Shown piece after piece: positions 53,546 through 61,196 of a stretch of DNA of 64,000 nt. The translations under genes were made by a program, and so were the position numbers. Origin of the DNA: Kuenenia sp039794105. GTDB lineage: Bacteria; Planctomycetota; Brocadiia; Brocadiales; Brocadiaceae. Numbering within the stretch: position 1 is the first letter of the stretch; each line of letters opens with the position of its first letter. The DNA is taken from the NCBI RefSeq assembly GCF_039794105.1, contig NZ_JBDIWA010000013.1:18229-82228 (forward strand), given 5' to 3'. The notes under the pieces are model-generated. The model had not been told where the DNA came from. It saw only the letters and a list, made by a program, of their open reading frames with translations, and ran no database searches.

Positions 53546-53627
53546 GGATAACGTGCAGCGTAATCGGCGGCTTTACCCTACGCTTGTGCTTCGGGTAAAG
53601 CCGTACGAGTTAACGCTATTGTTAGCC
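53546..53627 (-). other. attC-like recombination site after the PIN-domain gene
   Basis: Read on the minus strand the 82-base site begins GGCTAACAATAGCG and ends CTGCACGTTATCC. The inner arms CGGCTTTACCC and GGGTAAAGCCG pair over 11 bases. Its first base lies three bases after the PIN stop codon, the usual attC position in a gene cassette. Orientation matches the site at 44402. Confidence 0.65.
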
Positions 53628-53630
53628 TTA

Positions 53631-54386
53631 TCATTCCTGCGCTTCAATATAAGACTTGATGTCTTCCAAATGAACAAAATCACAGCTCTTCAAATTTGTC
53701 TCAATGCTTGCAGCGGCAGTCAAGAGACGCCGATCTGCAGATACGAAAACATCCACTTCAGAAAGGAGCGCCGCAATGACGATCTCAAAATCTTCACTTG
53801 GTACAGTCGAACGTTGACTTACACCTTCCATTGTTTGCAACCGCCAAGGCTGCCTCGATTTTTCGTATAGGATTTCATATGAAAGCACAAAAACACCACA
53901 CTCAGAAAGAAAGTAACGGAACTCAGAAAACAGTGCTTGATATCGTCGATGATTCGCGAAGACCCTCTGAAATTTCTCCCAATCTGAAGCAGCCTCCGGC
54001 CAGTCTTCTTTACTGACATACTTTTTCACGCAACCCATGTACGCGTCAAATGTCTCCGGCACTGACCATTGCGCTTCATCCACCTGCCCTACCCAGTAAT
54101 GTGCCGCGATCAGTGACCCAGCATGAAGCTTACCCGTCGCGTCACCCAAGGGAATCGGGTCGTCTTTGCATCGGAGGAACCGCTTTGCCCAGTCCTGTCT
54201 TCCCTCATCTGGTTTCTTGCCTCCGACACCGCGAAAGGCGAGAAAACATTCAAAGATGCATTTCTCAAAGGTAACCCTTTCTACTTGATCAGTATCTATA
54301 ATATATGACCGCCCACTTCCATTACGCACCTTCCCGAAAACCGAAAGGAGAACGCTAGTATCAAGAAATGTCTTTACTTGTTTCAT
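53631..54386 (-). CDS. PIN-domain protein in a cassette-like setting
   Basis: The 251-residue protein has PIN signatures: TFLDTSVLLSVFGK at residues 5-18 with the first aspartate, an acidic residue in SEDFEIVIAALL, and DVFVSADRRLL near the C-terminus. PIN proteins are usually RNases, often VapC-like toxins, but this one is longer and no antitoxin gene is adjacent. The start ATG follows GTTAGCCT, and the stop is followed by an attC-like site, so the gene looks like a single integron cassette of about 840 bases. Confidence 0.8.
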   Translation of the reverse strand: MKQVKTFLDTSVLLSVFGKVRNGSGRSYIIDTDQVERVTFEKCIFECFLAFRGVGGKKPDEGRQDWAKRFLRCKDDPIPLGDATGKLHAGSLIAAHYWVGQVDEAQWSVPETFDAYMGCVKKYVSKEDWPEAASDWEKFQRVFANHRRYQALFSEFRYFLSECGVFVLSYEILYEKSRQPWRLQTMEGVSQRSTVPSEDFEIVIAALLSEVDVFVSADRRLLTAAASIETNLKSCDFVHLEDIKSYIEAQE

Positions 54387-55029
54387 AGGCTAACAATGAT
54401 TATAAAGTCTGTATAAAACGGCAAAGGCAGACTGTCTTCTTCTGTATAAGAAGTTGCCGGTTTCTTCTCATGTTTTACTCTAAGTAGTAGTGGGGTCAAA
54501 CCTAATATTGACAATAATGTATTTTCCCCTGAGAAGATTATACATTTGGCAGTTTTAATTACAAGGATATGTTGGAATTGTTAATATTCAGGAAAATCCA
54601 TGTACCAGTATATACTCAACAGGCTCATAATATGTGAATTCAACACAGAGAGCGTGAGGACGCATTGCTGAACAAAAACATTAAGAACAAATTCGAATAC
54701 CGAAATTCGAAACAAATCCTAAATTCAAATGTTTGAATGCCCAAAACATTTTGAATTTTGTTCATTGGAATTTGCTTCGGATTTTTTCTTTTCAGATTTA
54801 TTCGTGCTACTATCCATCAACTTCTTGTTTTTTATGCTCATTTTTCAAAAATGCATAACCATCCTTCGGAGTGAAAGATAAAGCCAGAGGAAAGCCGAAG
54901 GGGTCGAATCTTTACCATTGACAAATATGTAATTGATATTTGCTCCCATCCCTCTTCTATGTTTTGATTTCAAGGGATTGTTTTGTAGTTATTACGAAGA
55001 TGGGTATTTTGAGGTAGAATAAGGTAGTG
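54387..55029. other. intergenic region with dispersed repeats
   Basis: About 640 bases. A GAATTTGTTTCG-type inverted repeat lies at about 54697-54790 (CGAAATTCGAAACAAATCC and GGAATTTGCTTCGGATTTTT), of the kind seen at 39038. An imperfect CGGCAA/TTGCCG hairpin lies near 54420-54465 and could be a decayed attC. No gene is seen. Confidence 0.45.
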
Positions 55030-55338
55030 ATGGAAATAGTAAAATCAATTAATGGTGTTCCAATCAGACTAACTGATGAGCTATGGGTTCACATAGTAGA
55101 AAACCATGATGATTTGGCAGGCTATTATGATGAAGTTCTAAATACTATTGAATCTCCTAATTATGTTGTTAAGGGTTATACACAAGCACTGATCGCCCTG
55201 AAAGAATCAGGGGAAAACCGATTCCTTGCTGTTGTTTATAAGGAAACCAGTAATAATGATGGTTTTATAATAACTGCGTATTTCACAAGTAAGATAAAAC
55301 TTGAAAGAGAGGTGATTGTATGGCAACAACAAAAATAG
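55030..55338 (+). CDS. small putative nuclease/toxin (PBECR-like)
   Basis: The 102-residue protein resembles the small barnase/EndoU/RelE-like nuclease domains found in phage and toxin contexts: LTDELWVHIVENHDDLAGYYDEVLNTIESPNYVV, then FLAVVYKE and GFIITAYFTSKI. A DUF2283 gene overlaps its end by 19 bases. A decayed second pair of the same two families lies at 57436-57935, so the pairing is real. Whether it is toxin and antitoxin is inference. ATG 55030 follows AAGG by five bases. Confidence 0.65.
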   Translation: MEIVKSINGVPIRLTDELWVHIVENHDDLAGYYDEVLNTIESPNYVVKGYTQALIALKESGENRFLAVVYKETSNNDGFIITAYFTSKIKLEREVIVWQQQK

Positions 55339-55559
55339 AAAATACTTTAAAGGAAGTCTATGGGCTTGTTTCCCATTTCATAAAGATGCCGGAAACAAAA
55401 ATGTGGGTGGATTACGACAAAGAAGCCGATGTTCTTTACATCAATTTTAAAAGACCCCAGAAGGCAACTGATTCAGAGATGCTTGAAAACGGGGTGTTGC
55501 TGAGGTATAAAGGAACTGAATTGGTTGGAATAACCGTATTGGAGGCTTCAAAGAGGTAA
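55320..55559 (+). CDS. DUF2283 family protein
   Basis: 79 residues with the DUF2283 pattern WVDYDKEADVLYINFKRPQKAT, then ENGVLLRYKGTELVGITVLEAS. The function of the family is unknown. It is coupled to the upstream nuclease-like gene, so an antidote role is possible. Confidence 0.85.
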   Translation: MATTKIENTLKEVYGLVSHFIKMPETKMWVDYDKEADVLYINFKRPQKATDSEMLENGVLLRYKGTELVGITVLEASKR

Positions 55560-55574
55560 AAGAAAGGAGAATAC

Positions 55575-55931
55575 ATGAGGGAAGGGGATATGTTAGAGGT
55601 ACAGCAAAAGGGTGGAAAAATCATATTAATACCAAAAACCCTCGTTAACTGTACACCGGTACAAAAACTTACTGAACACGAACAAAATATCCTGGTTGCA
55701 GCCAAAGAAAAAATAGCAAAAATCAATAATGATATTATCCACAGCCGAGGATTAAACACCGCCGAAATACGGGTGGCAGTTAAGGCTGGTCTTATCGACC
55801 ATGAACAAGCGTACTGGTGGCACGAGAATTGGCAGAAGGGCAAAAGAGAGGCCGGGAAAAACATTGTGGCAGGACGTGTTTCCAGGCTGCATGATACCAT
55901 TGAAGACACGCTAAAGAAATTGCGTTCTTAA
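55575..55931 (+). CDS. AbrB/MazE-like protein, N-terminally short
   Basis: The 118-residue protein begins with MREGDMLEVQQKGGKIILIPKTLVN, the second half of a SpoVT/AbrB swapped-hairpin DNA-binding domain. The usual first strands (the T.KGQ.VIP part) are missing. The C-terminal helical part (EHEQNILVAAKEKIAKIN, AGLIDHEQAYWW) is like that of longer AbrB-family antitoxins. GGAG precedes the ATG. It may be the regulator of the two preceding genes or a truncated remnant. Confidence 0.6.
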   Translation: MREGDMLEVQQKGGKIILIPKTLVNCTPVQKLTEHEQNILVAAKEKIAKINNDIIHSRGLNTAEIRVAVKAGLIDHEQAYWWHENWQKGKREAGKNIVAGRVSRLHDTIEDTLKKLRS

Positions 55932-56068
55932 ATTTCATAGCAAAAAATATACGTTGAACAAAGCGTTTTAAGAAAGATTTTCAGTCCCTTCCAGAGTATA
56001 AAAAAAGACCGGCTAACAAAACAATTGCAATTGTTCCAGTCGATCCTTCTTGTTGACTATCTCTTATG

Positions 56069-57100
56069 CTAATACCGTGGCTTCGCCGGATAAATACGCC
56101 ATTTTTGGGAGGGGTGTTTGTAAAACTCCGTTTCGATACCACAAAAAGGTTCTGTCCGTGCAAGCAGCATGGATTGGTCTTTTCCTGAGAGTTTTTCAAA
56201 CTGTTGAGCATATGAAACATTTTCTTTAAGCTGTTCAATGCTGTCCATACCAGAAACCACGGTGCTTATCGACTGACTCCAGGCATAGTATAAGCATTCT
56301 TTTATGGTTGCCACTTTATCTTCCAGTAATACTCCATTTGCCGTTGTTTTCATTGCGAGGATTCCTATGTCATACTTTACGGCTTCAGGAATGACCCGTT
56401 GAATAAAACTCAAATAATGAGGATCTACAAGATTTACCGGCATCTGCACCGTTTCCAGGAGATGGTGGTATTTTTGAATGACATTTACAAGCGTTTCCGG
56501 ATTCCGATGTCCGGTAAATCCCACATGGCGTATCTTTCCTTCTTTTTTGGCATTGATAGCCGCCTCAATAGCCCCACCCTTGTTAAAGATGGATTCAACA
56601 TCCTCCATCGTTTGCAGGTCATGAAATTGCCATAAATCAAGGCAATCAGTTTGTAATCGCCGGAGGCTTTCGTGCAATTCTTTGGAAGCGGTAACCCTGT
56701 CTCGTGCTCGCGTTTTTGTCATGATAAATGCACTATCACGTCTATCTTTGAGCGCTTTTCCAAGTCTTATCTCGCTATCACCATCATTGTAAGACCAGGC
56801 AGAATCAAAGAAATTAACACCTTCATCCAGTGCGGCATGAATCATTCGGACGGCATAATGTTCATCTTTCATCCGACCGATGTGATATCCACCAACACAA
56901 AGCATGGAAACCATTCCTTCGGTTTTTCCCAAACGGCGTTTTGGCACACCTCCCCCTTTTCCGGCTTCTGAGGGAGAAGATACCTTTTCTCCGGGAAACA
57001 TCGTATTTATACTTTCCGGAAAGTTCAAACCAAAGGCGACTGCAAAAGACCCTTTGAGAAAATTCCTGCGATTGGTAAGTTTATCGTTCTCAAGTGCCAT
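56069..57100 (-). CDS. Tat-exported aldo/keto reductase
   Basis: The 343-residue protein begins with a twin-arginine signal (TNRRNFLKGSFAVAFGLNFP). The aldo/keto reductase barrel follows: LGKTEGMVSMLCVGGYHIG, FFDSAWSYNDGDSEIRLGKAL with the catalytic Asp-Tyr region, and GFTGHRNPETLVN. Oxidised NADPH-type cofactor inserted before Tat export fits. It should reduce carbonyls or act on sugars outside the cytoplasm; the substrate is unknown. I chose ATG 57100; a longer frame to 57160 adds residues before the RR motif without a binding site. Confidence 0.85.
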   Translation of the reverse strand: MALENDKLTNRRNFLKGSFAVAFGLNFPESINTMFPGEKVSSPSEAGKGGGVPKRRLGKTEGMVSMLCVGGYHIGRMKDEHYAVRMIHAALDEGVNFFDSAWSYNDGDSEIRLGKALKDRRDSAFIMTKTRARDRVTASKELHESLRRLQTDCLDLWQFHDLQTMEDVESIFNKGGAIEAAINAKKEGKIRHVGFTGHRNPETLVNVIQKYHHLLETVQMPVNLVDPHYLSFIQRVIPEAVKYDIGILAMKTTANGVLLEDKVATIKECLYYAWSQSISTVVSGMDSIEQLKENVSYAQQFEKLSGKDQSMLLARTEPFCGIETEFYKHPSQKWRIYPAKPRY

Positions 57101-57272
57101 TTTAATAATTTTATAAAATATGTTTTCTGTATACATGGTTTTATTGGGGACACATCCCATTTATCTGTCTTCTCCATGGCCTTAATTTAAATATCCTATC
57201 AAGTTTCCACTCCATTTTCTTTATAAAACTTTCACTGCCTATGGAACGACCACTCCCTGTATGAGATTTGCT

Positions 57273-57430
57273 TCATCTTTTTCCCTCCATAATCTCAATC
57301 TCCTCCGGCGTGAGATCGCAGAGTTTGTAAACCATCTGGTCAATTTGTCTTTCCAGGGTTGAAGTGTCGGCGTTGGGGTCTTTTGCTTTGCGGCGAGGAT
57401 TTGGTCAATGTGGGTAATAAAGGTATACTG
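57273..57430 (-). pseudogene. C-terminal remnant of a type IIG restriction-modification enzyme, copy 1
   Basis: In two frames the sequence encodes FITHIDQILAAKQ, then ADTSTLERQIDQMVYKLCDL and TPEEIEIMEGKR to a stop. This tail is typical of Eco57I/TaqII-like fused RM enzymes. A frameshift lies in the middle. No N-terminal part is present. Confidence 0.65.
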
Positions 57431-57435
57431 GGATT

Positions 57436-57648
57436 TTAAGCAACTACTAACTCTATAGGCAATGGTTTATCTATACCAACAGTTTTACTGACATAGAGTT
57501 TTTCAATACCAATGGTCTTTCCATTTTTATCCTTTTTAAGGACAATACCATCTCCCGCCTCCTCGCATATAACTTCATCCTCGGGATTACCAAACCAAAT
57601 ATCCATTGTGTCCGAATCCTTGTGATAATAAACCATTACTTTGTCCAT
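57436..57648 (-). CDS. DUF2283 family protein, second copy
   Basis: The 70-residue frame starts at ATG 57648 with AAGGAGATATAAT upstream and encodes MDKVMVYYHKDSDTMDIWFG, then EDEVICEEAGDGIVLKKDKNGKTIGIEKLYVS. It is the partner of the decayed nuclease-like gene upstream; it may itself be intact. Confidence 0.8.
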   Translation of the reverse strand: MDKVMVYYHKDSDTMDIWFGNPEDEVICEEAGDGIVLKKDKNGKTIGIEKLYVSKTVGIDKPLPIELVVA

Positions 57649-57680
57649 ATTATATCTCCTTCCTTTACCTACGCAGTTAT

Positions 57681-57935
57681 TTAAAAACCTTCCGTTCCTG
57701 CGTGTCTGACAACTACGCAATACAGTCTATCAAACTGTTTATAATAAAGAAAGACATCTTTGTCCATTTTACTTTGTCTTATTTCATCAGGCACTTGCAA
57801 AACAACCTTTACAATATCCTCCTTGCTTTTCATTACAGGATGTTTGAATGTAACAAGGTGTTCCCAATATTAAATAGTAGTTCTGACTTCAATATTAAGA
57901 GGCGTCTTTAAAGAAAAGTATATTTCTGATTTCAT
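57681..57935 (-). pseudogene. decayed nuclease-like gene paired with DUF2283
   Basis: From ATG 57935 the frame reads MKSEIYFSLKTPLNIEVRTT, an in-frame TAA, then YWEHLVTFKHPVMKSKEDIV, VLQVPDEIRQSKMDKDVFLYY and VVVRHAGTEGF with a premature end. The WEH...HP...DEIRQS...VVRH pattern belongs to the same small nuclease-like family that accompanies DUF2283 elsewhere. One stop codon and a 3' frameshift disable it. Confidence 0.7.
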
Positions 57936-57944
57936 ATCTTTCCT

Positions 57945-58015
57945 ACCACAATCACACTCTCATCTTCTGTCAGGTCGTAGAGTTTGTAAACCATTTGGTC
58001 AATTTCTGTAATTCT
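57945..58015 (-). pseudogene. C-terminal remnant of a type IIG enzyme, copy 2
   Basis: The frame encodes TEIDQMVYKLYDLTEDESVI, closely like the tail at 57273. A third trace (CTPEEKAIVEGKV in one frame) is at about 58300-58340. Confidence 0.6.
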
Positions 58016-58232
58016 CATCTGTCTCCCAGTTCAAAGGGTTGTTGATAATGTATTCACGTATTTTATTCAATTCAGGTTCATTGCGGATGATACGATCATG
58101 AAAACGGGATTGTCAAACCTGGCAACCAGCCGCTTGCCGGATTGCATTAATGCGCCTTGAAGAAAATGTTTTAAATGCACGGACAAATTCAGATAAACCA
58201 TGATTGGCGTGTTTGTATGGTTTTGCCGTAAC
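58010..58232 (-). pseudogene. REP-associated tyrosine transposase (RAYT/Y1_Tnp) 3' fragment
   Basis: The frame encodes KHANHGLSEFVRAFKTFSSR, RINAIRQAAGCQV, a TGA in place of the usual Trp codon, then QSRFHDRIIRNEPELNKIRE and YIINNPLNWETDE. This is the C-terminal part of the IS200-like transposases that move REP palindromes. The catalytic tyrosine region and start are absent. Confidence 0.75.
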
Positions 58233-58253
58233 TGTGCCTTTGTTTTTGCCTGA

Positions 58254-58284
58254 TGTAGAGACAGGTTTGAAACCTGTCTCTACA
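58254..58284. repeat. REP-type perfect palindrome
   Basis: TGTAGAGACAGGTTT pairs perfectly with AAACCTGTCTCTACA around one G. It lies next to the RAYT fragment, whose family mobilises such hairpins. Confidence 0.75.
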
Positions 58285-58287
58285 GTA

Positions 58288-58818
58288 TCAATAATATTCA
58301 TACCTTCCCCTCCACAATTGCTTTCTCTTCCGGCGTGCAGAAAGATAGAATTGCATTTTACCTGCATATTCAGGTTTAAATTCGCTGACTTTTAATTCAA
58401 TTGCTACCAAACATTTTAATCGCCTATGGTAAAGTAAAATATCAATAAAGAACTCCTTGCCATTAATTTCAAGCCGAAATTGATTCCCCACAAATGTAAA
58501 TACTCCACCCATTTCGATTAAAAAACGATTTACTTTAGATATCAATGCCCGCTCTAATTCAAGCTCGGTATGTTCTTCGCCAAGCTCAAGAAAGTCAAAT
58601 GTATATTCATCCTTGACAGCTAATTTTGCCTGACTGCGGATTTCCTCAGGAAGAACCTTGCTGAAGTTTGTTTGATTTATCATAGTCTTTTCATACGTTT
58701 TATTCTCTATCTGGTGGATAAGAACATTCTTCGTCCAGCCGAATTTTTTTATCATGCGGATGTAAAATTCACGCTCTAAATTATCCTTTTCCAAACAGGA
58801 ATTTTGTGATTTAGGCAT
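58288..58818 (-). pseudogene. DUF1016 nuclease fragment
   Basis: The 176-residue open frame covers only the middle and nuclease core of a DUF1016 protein (FGWTKNVLIHQIENKTYEK, NRFLIEMGGVFTFVGNQFRLEINGKEFFIDILLYHRR, LVAIELK, FKPEYAGKMQFYLSA). The N-terminal half was lost at the family B repeat boundary, and the C-terminus is replaced by other remnant sequence. The PD-ExK residues remain, but the protein is unlikely to fold fully. Confidence 0.8.
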
Positions 58819-58890
58819 TGGAATTTTGCCGGAGTATATTGCCCCATTATACGCATAAACTCATGGGTTCAGGTTACAAACCTGAACCCG
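58806..58890. repeat. family B element, right half
   Basis: GCCCCATTATACGCATAAAC and the hairpin GGTTCAGGTTAC/AACCTGAACC match the right part of the copies at 42012 and 49207. It truncates the DUF1016 fragment and abuts a family A element. Confidence 0.78.
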
Positions 58891-58897
58891 CAAGGAA

Positions 58898-58995
58898 GTA
58901 GGGGCGAAGCATTTGCCCGTTTGGGTATGAACGCATTTATGACAATTTACAGCAAATGCTTCGCCCCTACTTTTTCAAAAAACCAAAGTGTTACA
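58898..58995. repeat. family A element, copy 4 (left outer arm missing)
   Basis: GTAGGGGCGAAGCATTTGC pairs with GCAAATGCTTCGCCCCTAC, and the right end is CCAAAGTGTTACA. The left GTAACACTTTAG arm is missing where it meets the family B half-element. Confidence 0.82.
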
Positions 58996-59505
58996 AATGA
59001 ACAGTATTCCTGCTGTGAATGCGGAGGTTATCAAGAGGGCGTAGAAACCGGCAATAACGTCGTCGAGCATAATCCCCAGGCCTCCGGGAATGCTCTGTTC
59101 TAAATGTCTAATGGGCCATGGCTTCCATATATCAAAAATACGGAAGGCAATAAATGCTGTTGCTATCAGGGAAATCAAAAAGTAGGGAAAGGAATCGTGG
59201 TTGATGCATTTATAGAGAAAAGGCAAGGGGAACAGGGCTATCCATTGGCCTACGACCTCGTCAACAACAATGAACCCTGGATCTTTCTTCCGGGCGCTTT
59301 TTTCAATGCTGTTTGATACCCCTATACCAAACAGAAACATGGCGACAGTTGCTGAGATAAATACATAGGGACCAGTATATACGGAAATCATATACGCAAA
59401 GGGAACTGCCGCCAGGCTGCCCCATGTGCCTGGCGCCTTCGGGAGAAGCCCGGAACCAAACCATGTGGCGACAATCCATCTAATGCAATCTCTCTTGTTT
59501 TTCAT
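58975..59505 (-). CDS. pgpA: phosphatidylglycerophosphatase A
   Basis: The 176-residue membrane enzyme dephosphorylates phosphatidylglycerophosphate to phosphatidylglycerol. Family motifs are TWFGSGLLPKAPGTWGSLAA near the start, VVDEVVGQWIAL in the middle, and FRIFDIWKPWPIRHLEQSIPGGLGIMLDDVIAG near the C-terminus; about four hydrophobic spans follow the family pattern. The last residues (NTLVF) and the stop codon are contributed by the family A repeat, so the natural C-terminus has been replaced by a few residues, probably without harm. Confidence 0.92.
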   Translation of the reverse strand: MKNKRDCIRWIVATWFGSGLLPKAPGTWGSLAAVPFAYMISVYTGPYVFISATVAMFLFGIGVSNSIEKSARKKDPGFIVVDEVVGQWIALFPLPFLYKCINHDSFPYFLISLIATAFIAFRIFDIWKPWPIRHLEQSIPGGLGIMLDDVIAGFYALLITSAFTAGILFICNTLVF

Positions 59506-59868
59506 GTAATGATGAAGACTGAGTGAATGGGAAACGGTGTAAAAACAAAACAGCTTTACATCCAGCAGTTTCCAGACGCATGCAATGCGTCTCTACAAAA
59601 ATATTGAAATTCCTAAACTTCAAATTTATAACCTGACCCCGCCGGAGGTTACATCTGGATTTGTAATTAAACCCTTTTTGAAATCACTGAACAAGATGTG
59701 GCGCTTTTGACAGATGAAATGGTGGATTCGCTGTCGCTTAATCCACCCTACCTGCCGAAGCATTATTTAGATTGACGAAGAGGCGCTTCGCTCTCCATTC
59801 CGGTGGTGCAGGGTCCTGCCAGTACGTACAGCCAAGATTTCTGTACCACCAGAAAGGAGGGAATGGGT
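59506..59868. other. intergenic region with REP-like repeat
   Basis: About 360 bases between pgpA and murQ genes. GGTGGATTCGCTGTCGCTTA at 59721 is the same dispersed repeat as near 15147. No gene or convincing terminator is seen. Confidence 0.45.
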
Positions 59869-60774
59869 TTATTCTTTCAAAACTGCCCTTACAAAACCGT
59901 TGTTTGCGTCAAGGCGTTTTTTCGCCTCCGAAAAATCAATCCCCAGCTTCTGCATAACTATGGCAGCTTTTACATTGCCAAACGCCGCCTGCAGCAACTT
60001 TTTAGCATCTTCACGCCCGATGCCTGTGCATGTCATAATAATACGCTCGGCACGGTCGGTAAGTTTTGCGTTCATTGCCTTCAAATCTACCATAAGATTT
60101 TCGTAAACCTTGCCAATTTTAATCATTGCAGTTGTTGTTAACATATTTAACACAAGCTTTGTCGCAGTACCGGCCTTCATGCGGGTAGAACCCGTTATTA
60201 CCTCCTGACCCACAATCGGCCTGATAATAACGTCGATATCAAAAGTTGGCATTATCTCAGGATTACAACAGATAAACACCGTTTTCGCGTTTCGCTTTTT
60301 TGCCTCAAACAGTGCGCCCGTAACATAGGGCGTCGTACCGCCGGTAGAAATACCCACGACAATATCACGATGGTTCACCTCTCTTTGCTGGATATCCCTC
60401 GCCCCATTTTCCGGGAAATCTTCCGCCCCTTCCACTGATTGAAATACAGCCTTTTCTCCGCCGGCAATGATCCCTGTAATCATATTGGGATCCGTACTAA
60501 ACGTTGGTGGACACTCGGAAGCGTCCAATATGCCAAGCCTGCCGCTGGTGCCGGAGCCAATATAAAATAAACGCCCTTTCTTATTCATAAAGACATCTAC
60601 TATCAGGTCAACTGCCTTTGCAATATTTTCACGCTCCTTATACACGGCGGCAAATACTTTTGCATCCTCTGCGTTAATTATGTCCAGAATTTCCAGTGTG
60701 GATTTTTTGTCGATATCGGTTGAATTGGGATTTCGCTGTTCTGTCAGTAATTGTGAACGATCATTTGTATTCAT
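59869..60774 (-). CDS. murQ: N-acetylmuramic acid 6-phosphate etherase
   Basis: The 301-residue SIS-domain enzyme cleaves the lactyl ether of MurNAc-6-phosphate, giving GlcNAc-6-phosphate and lactate, in peptidoglycan recycling. The motifs YIGSGTSGRLGILDASECPPTF and GISTGGTTPYVTGAL, and GQEVITGSTRMKAGTATKLVLN, are diagnostic, including the active-site glutamates. Start ATG 60774 with AGGGA at five bases; the longer frame to 60810 is not supported. Its presence is notable because planctomycetes have unusual walls, but anammox bacteria are known to contain peptidoglycan. Confidence 0.95.
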   Translation of the reverse strand: MNTNDRSQLLTEQRNPNSTDIDKKSTLEILDIINAEDAKVFAAVYKERENIAKAVDLIVDVFMNKKGRLFYIGSGTSGRLGILDASECPPTFSTDPNMITGIIAGGEKAVFQSVEGAEDFPENGARDIQQREVNHRDIVVGISTGGTTPYVTGALFEAKKRNAKTVFICCNPEIMPTFDIDVIIRPIVGQEVITGSTRMKAGTATKLVLNMLTTTAMIKIGKVYENLMVDLKAMNAKLTDRAERIIMTCTGIGREDAKKLLQAAFGNVKAAIVMQKLGIDFSEAKKRLDANNGFVRAVLKE

Positions 60775-61029
60775 AGTATCCCTACCTGTTGTCCGTAAAA
60801 AATTTATCAATATAAAATACAGAAGGAGTTATCTACGTTCCGGTGAAGGCGGAAAGAAATGCTTGTACGCGCGGGAAATGGTTTTTCATTCAGATAATGA
60901 ATAATTATCATAACTATGCCTGTGATGGTTAATTCGGGTATCCTGCAACACGGTTTTTGGAATATAGCATCGATGTTGTTAATTGTCAAAGATATTTACA
61001 AAACGCATTGCCGCTGATATAAAGTATAG

Positions 61030-61131
61030 GTAACTTCTCAACAAATTGAGGCAAACATTGTAGAGTCGGCAGTCGGCAATCGGCAATCTACAGTCGGCAA
61101 ATTGTAGACTGTAGACTGTTTGAGAAGCTAC
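61030..61131. repeat. MITE-like element, copy 2 of the 15552 family
   Basis: It starts GTAACTTCTCAACAAATTGA and ends TTTGAGAAGCTAC. The inside has several GTCGGCA/GTAGACTG repeats. It lies just upstream of uvrC, as its relative lies just upstream of cas6. Confidence 0.7.
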
Positions 61132-61196
61132 AAGTATAGCATAGTCAAATGCTTCTCCCTACATTTCTAAAATCAGATTTTTTTAACTATTATGAT

